Part shown: in pieces, positions 1 to 6,069 of the stretch
Layout of the letters: the number at the start of each line of letters is the position of its first letter
Numbering within the stretch: position 1 is the first letter of the stretch
DNA from: Actinomycetes bacterium
Lineage (GTDB): Bacteria; Actinomycetota; Actinomycetes; Propionibacteriales; Nocardioidaceae
DNA: 13,124 bases
Direction of reading: 5' to 3'
NCBI GenBank assembly: GCA_023415395.1
Contig: JAEZKN010000560.1
Span: 1 to 13,124 of the forward strand
The notes under the pieces: generated by a model
What the model was told of the DNA's origin: nothing
The model's input: only the letters and a program-made list of their open reading frames with translations
Database searches by the model: none
Translations under genes and position numbers: made by a program

Positions 1-1620
1 GGCAGGAGCGCCCGGGCACTCTCCGCGTTCTTCGCCGGCGACGACTGGTACACCGACGCCGACTCGAACGCCTACTCGCTGCCGACCTTCCTCGGCAACC
101 ACGACATGGGCCGCATCGGCTACTTCCTGATGACCGACAACCCGGACGCCGACGACGCCGAGCTGCTGCGCCGCGACCGGCTGGCCCACGAGCTCATGTA
201 CTTCTCGCGCGGCAACCCGGTCGTCTACTACGGCGACGAGCAGGGCTTCGCCGGCCTCGGTGGCGACCAGTCCGCGCGGCAGACGATGTTCCCCAGCCAG
301 GTCGAGGAGTACCAGGACGTCGCCCAGATCGGCACCGACCGCACCGGCGCCGACGACAACTTCGTCACCGACCACCCGCTCTACACGGCGATCGCCGGGC
401 TGGCCGCGCTGACCGACGAGCACCCCGCGCTGCGCGACGGAGCGCAGCAGGTGCGGTTCGCCTCCCGCGGTCCCGGAGTCCTCGCGTTCTCGCGGGTCGA
501 CCGCGGGCGGCAGCGCGAGTACGTCGTCGCCCTGAACAACAGCACCGAGACCACGTCGGCGACGCCGCGGACCTTCGTGCCCCGCGCGGCCTTCCGCAAG
601 GTGTACGGCCCCGGGCCGGCCACCCTCCGGACCGACGCGCGCGGCCGGGTCGACGTCCGGGTGCCGGGCCTGTCGACCGTCGTCTACGCGTCGAAGTCGC
701 GGATCCCGCGGTCGCGGAAGGCTCCGGCGATCACGCTGGGGAGGCCGGCGCCCGCGGAGGCCTCGCACGGCCGGATGCACGTGGCCGCGCAGGTGCAGGG
801 CTCCTCGTTCTACGAGGTGACCTTCCAGCGGCGCACCGGCTCCGGCCGGTGGCGGACGGTCGGGGTCGACGACGCGGCGCCGTACCAGGTCTTCGACGAC
901 ACCACGGCCCTGCGGCCGGGCACCCGGGTCTCCTACCGGGCCGCCGTGCTCGACAACGCCGGGCACACCCGGGGGACGGCCGCGCGGACCGTCCGGGTCC
1001 CGGCAGCCGAGCTGAGCATCGCCTCGCCGACCGACGGGGGCCGGGTGGGCGACGTCTACCCCGTGCAGGTCGAGGCGACCGTCGACCCGCAGCGCCCTCG
1101 GCAGGAGGTGACCTTCCAGCGCCGCGTCGGCAGCGGCCCGTGGACCGACCTCGGCACCGACGACTCGGCGCCGGCCTACACCTGGGTCGACGACGTCTCC
1201 GACCTCGAGCGCGGGACCCGCGTGCGCTACCGCGCGATCCTGACCGAGCCCCGCGTCGGGCCGGTCATCAGCCGGGCCGTCGCGGTGACGGTGGCGGCGC
1301 CGGAGCCGGCCGTCGACTCGGTGACGGTCGCCGGCAGCCTGCAGAGCGAGCTCGGCTGCCCGGAGGACTGGCAGCCGGACTGCGCGGCGACGCACCTGGC
1401 CTTCGACACCGCCGACGGGCTCTGGCACGGCACGTTCGACCTGCCCGCCGGCACGTATGAGTGGAAGGTGGCCGTCGACGACTCCTGGGACCTCGACTAC
1501 GGGGCGGGCGGCGCCGCCGGCGGCGGCAACCTGACCCTCGAGGTTCCCGAGGGGGGCGCCGCCTACGTGTTCACCTGGGACCAGGTCACCCACGTGCCCT
1601 CCGCCGAGCCGGCCGACTGA
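1..1620 (+). CDS. GH13 alpha-amylase family glycoside hydrolase, 3' part (5' end outside window)
   Basis: The reading frame is open from base 1, so this is the C-terminal 539 residues of a longer protein. The motif FLGNHDMGRIG (residues 31-41, bases 91-123) is conserved region IV of GH13 enzymes; D35 of the visible part would be the transition-state-stabilising Asp. PVVYYGDEQG follows, as in alpha-amylases, then a C-terminal beta domain to about residue 235. Two related Ig-like modules come next (about 238-335 and 336-433), both carrying VTFQRR, GSG and W, then a DD-AP stretch. The last module (about 437-530) resembles the X25 starch-associated domain of pullulanases (CAATHLAFD, GTYEWKVAVDDSWDLDYGAGG). 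The protein probably acts outside the cell on starch or related glucans, but no signal peptide can be seen because the N-terminus is missing. The closest architecture known to me is the amylase half of actinobacterial amylase-pullulanase proteins; here the protein stops after X25. The neighbouring lacI gene fits a carbohydrate locus. Confidence 0.9.
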   Translation, partial: GRSARALSAFFAGDDWYTDADSNAYSLPTFLGNHDMGRIGYFLMTDNPDADDAELLRRDRLAHELMYFSRGNPVVYYGDEQGFAGLGGDQSARQTMFPSQVEEYQDVAQIGTDRTGADDNFVTDHPLYTAIAGLAALTDEHPALRDGAQQVRFASRGPGVLAFSRVDRGRQREYVVALNNSTETTSATPRTFVPRAAFRKVYGPGPATLRTDARGRVDVRVPGLSTVVYASKSRIPRSRKAPAITLGRPAPAEASHGRMHVAAQVQGSSFYEVTFQRRTGSGRWRTVGVDDAAPYQVFDDTTALRPGTRVSYRAAVLDNAGHTRGTAARTVRVPAAELSIASPTDGGRVGDVYPVQVEATVDPQRPRQEVTFQRRVGSGPWTDLGTDDSAPAYTWVDDVSDLERGTRVRYRAILTEPRVGPVISRAVAVTVAAPEPAVDSVTVAGSLQSELGCPEDWQPDCAATHLAFDTADGLWHGTFDLPAGTYEWKVAVDDSWDLDYGAGGAAGGGNLTLEVPEGGAAYVFTWDQVTHVPSAEPAD

Positions 1621-1632
1621 TCTCACGGCTCC

Positions 1633-1675
1633 TCTTGACCGGTACAGAGGACGAGGCGTACTGTACCGGTCAAGA
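1633..1675 (+). promoter_or_regulatory. promoter embedded in a perfect 15-bp inverted repeat (probable operator)
   Basis: Arm 1633-1647 (TCTTGACCGGTACAG) is the exact reverse complement of arm 1661-1675 (CTGTACCGGTCAAGA), with a 13-base spacer. Each arm contains the palindrome ACCGGT; the two ACCGGT centres are 27 bp apart. The left arm supplies a -35-like TTGACC (1635-1640), and TACTGT (1659-1664), 18 bases further on, is a good -10. A repressor bound to these arms would block this promoter. It lies 12 bases after the amylase stop and reads toward the small ORF at 1707 and lacI. It could instead fold as a hairpin terminator for the amylase, but the 13-base loop, promoter-like hexamers and lack of a T tract favour an operator. 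The binding protein is unknown; the adjacent LacI-family protein is one candidate. Confidence 0.6.
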
Positions 1676-1706
1676 AGGTGATGCACCCATTGCCGGAGGA
1701 GGAGCC

Positions 1707-1919
1707 ATGACATTCGATCCGATCGCCGCCGACCTGGCCGTCCGCGCGGCCCGCGCCACCGCGGGGAGCGCCCGCCCCCACGCCCCGGTCGTCCCGGACC
1801 GCGAGCCGCGCGCACCGCGCCTGGCCGGCACCCGGGGACGGTCCGCCGCCGCCTTGCACGCACTGGCCCGCTGGGTCGAGCCGCGCCCGCGGCCCACGAA
1901 GGTGTGCCAGCCCAGCTGA
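1707..1919 (+). CDS. small Ala/Arg/Pro-rich protein of unknown function (70 aa)
   Basis: ATG at 1707 is preceded by an excellent Shine-Dalgarno sequence, GGAGGAGGAG at 1695-1704. The 71 codons have almost exclusively G or C in third positions, like the neighbouring genes. The protein starts MTFDPIAADLAVRAARATAG and ends RPTKVCQPS, with one Cys and one Trp (ALARWVEP). It has no signal peptide, no membrane segment and no motif I recognise. It is strongly basic and probably partly disordered. It sits between the inverted-repeat promoter (1633-1675) and lacI, whose start is 7 or 31 bases downstream, so the two are likely co-transcribed. I do not know its function. It could be a small DNA- or protein-binding accessory factor, or just a leader ORF. 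Coding status is supported by the ribosome-binding site and base use, not by homology. Confidence 0.55.
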   Translation: MTFDPIAADLAVRAARATAGSARPHAPVVPDREPRAPRLAGTRGRSAAALHALARWVEPRPRPTKVCQPS

Positions 1920-1925
1920 GGCTTC

Positions 1926-1949
1926 GGTGACCACCCATACTGGGTCACC
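1926..1949. promoter_or_regulatory. inverted repeat over the lacI start, candidate autoregulatory operator
   Basis: GGTGACC (1926-1932) and GGTCACC (1943-1949) are exact reverse complements around a 10-base spacer. Overlapping them is ACCCA-TAC-TGGGT (1933-1945). CATACT (1936-1941) could serve as a -10 for a leaderless transcript starting at the ATG at 1951, but no clear -35 is seen. LacI-family proteins commonly bind palindromes near their own promoter; that this one does is inference. Confidence 0.35.
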
Positions 1950-1950
1950 T

Positions 1951-2964
1951 ATGGCCAAGGTGACCCTCCAGTCGATCGCGGACCGCGTCGGTGTCAGCCG
2001 GATGACGGTGTCCAACGCGTTCTCGCGACCCGACCAGCTCAGCGCCGAGCTCCGCGCCAAGATCCTGGCTGCGGCCGACGAGCTCGGGTACGTCGGCCCC
2101 GACCCGGCGGCCCGGGCCCTGGCCCGCGGCCGGACGGGGGCGGTGGGCATGGTGCTCAACGACCGCCTCAGCGACGCGTTCGAGGACGCCATCGCGGCGG
2201 AGTTCTTCGCGTCCGTGGCCGACTCGCTCGCCGACAACGGCCTGGCTCTGACGCTGCTCACTCCCAGCCGCGACGACTACGTCCCCTCCCGCGACGTCGC
2301 CATGGACGCCGCACTGCTCTACGTCTGCGAGCCCGACTCGGTCGACCTCGCCTGGCTCGACCGGCGCGGCCTGCCCCAGGTCGCCATCGACCAGACCAAG
2401 CGAGCCGGCGTCGCCAGCCTCAACGTCGACGACCGCGGCGGCGCCCGCGCCGCCGCGCAGCACCTCGTCGACCTCGGCCACACCCGCATCGGCATCCTCA
2501 CGCTCGCGAGCAACGCCGGCGGGCTCTCGCCCAGCTTCCCCGCCGAGCAGCGGATGCTCGGGTGGCGCGACGTCCTCGACGCCGCCGGCATCGAGCCACG
2601 GGTCGCGATGGCGCCGTACCGTCCGGCGAGCGCCACCGAGGACGCGGCCCGGACCCTGCTCGCGGGGCCGGACCGACCCACGGCCGTGCTCTGCTTCTCC
2701 GACGCGTTCGCCGACGGGGTGATCCGGGTCGCCGACCAGCTCGGCCTCGACGTGCCGGGGGACGTCTCGGTGGTCGGGTTCGACAACAGCTCGCTGGCCC
2801 CGCTGACCCGGCCGCCGCTGACCACCATCGGCCAGGACGTCGTCGAGAAGGGCCGGCGCGCGGTCGAGACGCTCCTGGCCAAGATGCGCGGCGAAGAGCC
2901 CGCCGACGTGCTGCTCCCCACCGAGCTGGTCGTCCGGGAGAGCACCGGCCCGCCCCGCGAGTAG
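1951..2964 (+). CDS. LacI-family transcriptional regulator
   Basis: The 337-residue protein has the full family layout. An N-terminal helix-turn-helix (residues 5-24: TLQSIADRVGVSRMTVSNAF) binds DNA, a hinge helix follows around residues 53-66 (PDPAARALARGRTG), and a periplasmic-binding-protein-like effector domain runs to the end, with the hallmark SVVGFDNSSLAPLTRPPLTT near the C-terminus. Such regulators usually repress sugar-use genes and release DNA on binding a sugar. I chose ATG 1951 (MAKVTLQSIAD) because the family normally starts a few residues before the helix-turn-helix. GTG 1927 is in frame, adds eight residues and has a possible GAGG at 1918-1921, so it is a real alternative. The amylase upstream, in the same orientation, suggests maltodextrin- or starch-related control. 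The effector is not readable from sequence. Confidence 0.92.
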   Translation: MAKVTLQSIADRVGVSRMTVSNAFSRPDQLSAELRAKILAAADELGYVGPDPAARALARGRTGAVGMVLNDRLSDAFEDAIAAEFFASVADSLADNGLALTLLTPSRDDYVPSRDVAMDAALLYVCEPDSVDLAWLDRRGLPQVAIDQTKRAGVASLNVDDRGGARAAAQHLVDLGHTRIGILTLASNAGGLSPSFPAEQRMLGWRDVLDAAGIEPRVAMAPYRPASATEDAARTLLAGPDRPTAVLCFSDAFADGVIRVADQLGLDVPGDVSVVGFDNSSLAPLTRPPLTTIGQDVVEKGRRAVETLLAKMRGEEPADVLLPTELVVRESTGPPRE

Positions 2965-3015
2965 GTCGCCCGCCAGGCTGGTATCTCGCGCGGTCCACAC
3001 CGCTCCTTGCGATGA

Positions 3016-3040
3016 GTACGCCGCCGCCGGGCGGTCGTAC
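3016..3040 (+). terminator. hairpin terminator after lacI
   Basis: GTACGCCGCC (3016-3025), loop GCCG, then GGCGG, one bulged T (3035) and CGTAC (3036-3040) form a 10-bp GC-rich hairpin 52 bases after the lacI stop and 34 bases before the next gene. There is no T tract, as is common for actinobacterial terminators. Confidence 0.5.
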
Positions 3041-3073
3041 CGACATGGACCGGACGCGGGAGGTGGCGCGAGC

Positions 3074-3826
3074 ATGGCGGTGAGCACGGTCGCGCCCACC
3101 GCGTCCCGGCGCACCCCCGGCCTCGACGTCCTGCGCGAGGTCGCCCAGGTCCTCGCGGCGTTCCTGCTTTACAACGTCGGCCGCCTGCTCGCCGCCGACG
3201 ACCTGGGCCGCGCGGACGCCAACGCCCGCGCGGTGCTGGACGCCCAGGACCGGCTGGGGCTGCCGGCCGAGGCGTCGCTCCAGGCCTGGGCCCTCGGGCA
3301 CGACTGGCTGGTCGACCTGGCCAACCGCTACTACGTCTCGGTCCACTTCCCGCTGACGATCGCCGTGCTGGTGTGGCTCTACCGCTACCGGCGCCCGGCG
3401 TACACCTGGGCCAAGCGGGCGCTGCTGCTCGCCACCGGGGTCGCCCTCGTCTTCCACGTGCTCGTGCCGGTCACGCCGCCGCGCCTGCTGTCCTCGCTCG
3501 GCATGGTCGACACCGGCCACGCCGGCGGCATGTCGATCTACCAGGCGCCGGTGCTGGGCAGCATGTCCAACGAGTACGCCGCGATGCCCAGCCTCCACGT
3601 CGGGTGGGCCCTGCTGCTGGCCGTCGTGCTGGTCGCCACGTGCCGCACCCGGTGGCGCTGGCTGTGGCTCCTGCACCCGCTGGCCACGCTCGTGGTCGTC
3701 GTCGGCACCGCCAACCACTACTGGCTCGACGGTCTGGCCGGCTCGGTCCTGGTGCTCGGCACCCTCGCCCTGACCCGCCGGTGGACCCCTCAGGTGGCGA
3801 TGAACAGGATCTCGTCGCGCCCGTAG
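3074..3826 (+). CDS. PAP2-superfamily integral membrane phosphatase / phosphotransferase
   Basis: The 250-residue protein is mostly membrane helices (about 24-40, 86-104, 114-134, 175-190, 196-212, 219-234). It carries the PAP2 phosphatase signature in pieces: the Arg-containing VPVTPPRLL (131-139), AMPSLHVGWA (170-179) with the catalytic-type His175, and ANHYWLDGLAG (213-223) with His215 and Asp219. This spacing resembles the PAP2 branch that includes inositolphosphotransferase-like enzymes (Aur1/Ipt1 type). The likely substrate is a lipid-linked phosphate or phospholipid head group at the membrane, but which one cannot be told. ATG 3074 follows GGGAGGTGG at 3058-3066 with 7 bases of spacing. 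The last 37 bases overlap the convergent DUF1059 gene. A hairpin separates it from lacI, so it is probably an independent unit. Confidence 0.85.
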   Translation: MAVSTVAPTASRRTPGLDVLREVAQVLAAFLLYNVGRLLAADDLGRADANARAVLDAQDRLGLPAEASLQAWALGHDWLVDLANRYYVSVHFPLTIAVLVWLYRYRRPAYTWAKRALLLATGVALVFHVLVPVTPPRLLSSLGMVDTGHAGGMSIYQAPVLGSMSNEYAAMPSLHVGWALLLAVVLVATCRTRWRWLWLLHPLATLVVVVGTANHYWLDGLAGSVLVLGTLALTRRWTPQVAMNRISSRP

Positions 3827-3936
3827 CTCATCCCCGGGTGCTCGGCCGCCAGGTGGGCCTGGGTGAGCTCGACGAGCTCGTCCTCGTCCTGCGCCTTGAT
3901 CGTCTCGCCACACGGGCAGGTCAGCCGGGTCTTCAT
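3790..3936 (-). CDS. DUF1059-like small protein (48 aa)
   Basis: The protein begins MKTRLTCPCGETIKAQDED, followed by ELVELTQAHLAAEHPG and a tail ending ILFIAT. This matches actinobacterial members of the small DUF1059 family as I remember them. The CxC pair (Cys7, Cys9) and two His residues (in QAHLAAEHPG) could bind a metal, but that is inference; the family has no established function. I chose ATG at 3936, with a GGATGGGCGG stretch just upstream; an in-frame ATG at 3945 would add MGG but leaves no ribosome-binding site. It ends inside the convergent PAP2 gene. Upstream on the same strand, 137 bases away, is the PEPCK paralogue, with a long palindrome in between. Confidence 0.75.
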   Translation of the reverse strand: MKTRLTCPCGETIKAQDEDELVELTQAHLAAEHPGMSYGRDEILFIAT

Positions 3937-3988
3937 GCCGCCCATCCTAGAACCCGTTCCAGACGCCCGGCCGCCGTCGGCCCACGCA

Positions 3989-4059
3989 TGTAACGCGGGG
4001 TTAGGTCCACTGGTCACCCCGTTGGAAGGGGTTCCTAGTCGGCCTAACCCCGCGTTACA
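3989..4059. repeat. 71-bp long imperfect palindrome (possible REP/MITE-like hairpin element)
   Basis: The outer arms TGTAACGCGGGGTTAGG (3989-4005) and CCTAACCCCGCGTTACA (4043-4059) are exact 17-bp reverse complements. The 37 bases between them continue to pair around the same centre (4024). Pairs run through 4006-4013 with 4035-4042 (one mismatch, two G-T pairs), there are two mismatches, then ACCCC (4016-4020) pairs with GGGGT (4028-4032), leaving a 7-base loop. This makes one hairpin about 32 positions long with three mismatches. It lies in the gap between the PEPCK paralogue and the DUF1059 gene, both minus strand. It may terminate or attenuate transcription, or be a dispersed palindromic repeat. 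Confidence 0.8.
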
Positions 4060-4073
4060 AGCAGCGCCGCGAG

Positions 4074-5909
4074 CTACGAGCGAGCGGCGTCCAGGGCCGC
4101 CGCCACCCGGCGGTGTGCCTCCCAGATCTCCTCGGGCAGGCCGGCGAACTGGCGCAGGTGCTCCTCGCGGAAGCCCATCTCCTGGCACCAGCGGTCGACG
4201 TCGATGGTCAAGATCGCGTCCAGGTCCTCCTGGCTGACCTCGAGCCCGTCGAGGCGCAGCTCGTCCGCCGTCGGGAGTACGCCGACCGGCGTCTCGCGCC
4301 CGGAGACCAGGCCGTCCTTGAGCTGCACGAGCCAGAGCAGCGCGCGCAGGTTCTCCCGGTAGCCGGGCCAGCGGAAGTGGCCGTCCTCGGGGTCGCGCTG
4401 GAACCAGTTCACGTGGGCGAAGACCGGCGGCTGCGACGCGGCGCCGATGATCTTGAGCCAGTGCGCGGCGTAGTCGCCCTCGCCGTAGGCCATGAACGGC
4501 CGCATCGACATCGGGTCGTAGCGCAGCTGGCCGTCGACGCCCTCGGCGGCGAAGGTCGCCTCGGCGCCGAGCGTCAGGCCGTCGTAGACACCCTCGGCCA
4601 GGTCGGTGATCGCCCGGACCAGCGGCTCACGGTCGCTGGTGCGGCCGCCGAAGATGATCGCGTCGATCGGGACGCCCGCGGGGTCCTCGTAGTTCGAGGC
4701 CACGTTCGGGACGTTGGCCAGCGAGGTCGTGAACCGGCTGTTGGGGTGCGCCCACGGCGAGGTGTCGCCCTCGGCGCGCTCGGAGATCAGCTCGCCCTTC
4801 CAGTCGCGCCACCCGGTGACGTCGGCGGGGGGCTCCTTGGTCTTGCCCTCCCACCAGACCTCGTGGGTGTCGGCGTTGTAGGCCACGTTGGTGAAGATCG
4901 CCCCGCTGCCCGGCCGGATCGAGTCGAGCGCGGTCGGGTTGGTCTTCTCGTTGGTGTCCTTGGCGACGCCGAAGACGCCGTTCTCCGGGTTCATCCCGTA
5001 GACGCGGCCGTCCTCGCCCACCCACAGCCAGGCGATGTCGTCGCCGTAGAACTCGACGCGGTAGCGGTCGCCGAGCGCGTCGGGCGCCAGCGTCATCGCC
5101 AGGTTGGTCTTGCGCGAGGCGCTCGGGAAGCCGCCGCAGACGTGCCAGCGCTTGCCGGTCTCCTTGTCGATGATCCCGAGCAGCATGAACTGCTCGGCCA
5201 GGAAGCCGTTCTTCCAGCCGTCGTAGCAGGCCTGGCGCAGTCCGTGCGCGATCTTGCCGAGCAGGGCGTTGCCGCCGTAGGACGAGCCGTAGTGCAGGAT
5301 CGTGCGCTCGTCGGCGACGGTCACGAAGTAGCGCTGGTCCTCGGGCGTGCCCTGGCCCAGGTGCTCCAGGTCGCCGGTGACGTGGACCGCGCGGACGAAG
5401 CTGTCGGGGTCCTCGAGCTCGTCGACGTACTTCGCGCCCACCCGAGCCATCCGGATCATGTGCAGCGCGACGGTCCGGGTGTCGGTGAGCTCGACCCCGG
5501 CGGCGAACCGCTCGAGCGGCGATCCGGGCGGCGCCATGAGGTAGGGGATGACGTACATCGTCTTCCCGGCGGACGCTCCGCGCATCCGCTCGACCAGCAT
5601 CGGCTTCATCTCCGAGGACGGGCGCCAGTTGTTGTAGACGCCCTGGTCCGCGGGGTTGCTCGTCGCCACCACGGTCCGCTCCTCCGAGCGCGCCGTGTCC
5701 TTGTGGTAGCTGCGGGAGTAGTAGAGGCCCTCCCCCGCCGGCTGGAGCTCACCGGCATCCAGGGACTCCTGGATCAGCCGGGCGTCGTCGGCCGCGCTGA
5801 CGACCTCGATCCGCTCCGGTTGGGTGATCTCCGCCCAGTGCGCGACGTACTCGCGCACCTGCGGGTTCTTCAGACCTGCCTCGTCGAGGACTGCCTGCAC
5901 GTCGACCAT
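4074..5909 (-). CDS. divergent GTP-type phosphoenolpyruvate carboxykinase paralogue with altered metal site and P-loop
   Basis: The 611-residue protein aligns end to end with GTP-PEPCKs, which convert oxaloacetate plus GTP to PEP, CO2 and GDP. Many substrate residues are kept (rat cytosolic PEPCK numbering): Arg87 (TARSEERT), Tyr235 (YGGNALLGK), Asp311 (GDDIAW), Asn403/Arg405 (HPNSRF), Arg436 (IIFGGR) and the guanine pocket (VNWF; Phe530 is Tyr; Asn533 kept in YREN). However, the Mn2+ ligand Lys244 is Ile220 (GKIAHG; ATC at 5250-5252), the ligand His264 is Gln240 (FLAEQF; CAG at 5190-5192), and the P-loop FPSACGKTN reads FPSASRKTN (Ser265-Arg266, codons 5112-5117). The canonical copy at 11061 has none of these changes. 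The frame is intact and codon use normal, so it is not decaying. ATG 5909 has GAAAGG upstream; GTG 5918 is too close to it. A -10-like TACGGT lies at 5948-5953. It could be a pseudoenzyme, a regulator or an enzyme with changed chemistry; ordinary activity seems unlikely. Confidence 0.88.
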   Translation of the reverse strand: MVDVQAVLDEAGLKNPQVREYVAHWAEITQPERIEVVSAADDARLIQESLDAGELQPAGEGLYYSRSYHKDTARSEERTVVATSNPADQGVYNNWRPSSEMKPMLVERMRGASAGKTMYVIPYLMAPPGSPLERFAAGVELTDTRTVALHMIRMARVGAKYVDELEDPDSFVRAVHVTGDLEHLGQGTPEDQRYFVTVADERTILHYGSSYGGNALLGKIAHGLRQACYDGWKNGFLAEQFMLLGIIDKETGKRWHVCGGFPSASRKTNLAMTLAPDALGDRYRVEFYGDDIAWLWVGEDGRVYGMNPENGVFGVAKDTNEKTNPTALDSIRPGSGAIFTNVAYNADTHEVWWEGKTKEPPADVTGWRDWKGELISERAEGDTSPWAHPNSRFTTSLANVPNVASNYEDPAGVPIDAIIFGGRTSDREPLVRAITDLAEGVYDGLTLGAEATFAAEGVDGQLRYDPMSMRPFMAYGEGDYAAHWLKIIGAASQPPVFAHVNWFQRDPEDGHFRWPGYRENLRALLWLVQLKDGLVSGRETPVGVLPTADELRLDGLEVSQEDLDAILTIDVDRWCQEMGFREEHLRQFAGLPEEIWEAHRRVAAALDAARS

Positions 5910-6030
5910 GAACAGCACACCTTTCGGCCAGCTCGCCCGGTGGGGGCACCGTATCCAACCTCGCAGCCGACCAGCCCCCGGGGTAGGGCCGAAGGTCCAC
6001 TCCCCGGTGTGACGGGTCCGACAGCGCCGA

Positions 6031-6069
6031 GTCAGGGACGGGTCAGGGACGGGTCAGGGACGGGTCAGG
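6031..6069. repeat. 11-bp tandem repeat (3.5 copies)
   Basis: The unit GTCAGGGACGG occurs three times exactly (6031-6041, 6042-6052, 6053-6063), followed by a partial GTCAGG (6064-6069). The partial copy holds the stop codon of the DUF3068 gene (TCA on plus, 6065-6067), and the full copies lie just past it. The 11-base period is close to one helical turn and is not a multiple of three, so slippage here could alter what follows the stop but not the protein. Confidence 0.9.

Noticed and set aside
1633..1675. Intrinsic terminator of the amylase gene
   Set aside because: The loop is 13 bases, the stem is not GC-dominated and the arms match -35/-10 hexamers; kept as an alternative only.
5112..5117. 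P-loop SR in the PEPCK paralogue as a sequencing error (TGCGGC read as TCGCGC)
   Set aside because: Two other catalytic positions (5190-5192 and 5250-5252) are changed independently and the frame is intact, so a single local error does not explain it.
4074..5909. PPi-dependent PEPCK
   Set aside because: Those enzymes are about twice as long and of different sequence; this protein aligns along its length with GTP-PEPCK including the guanine pocket.
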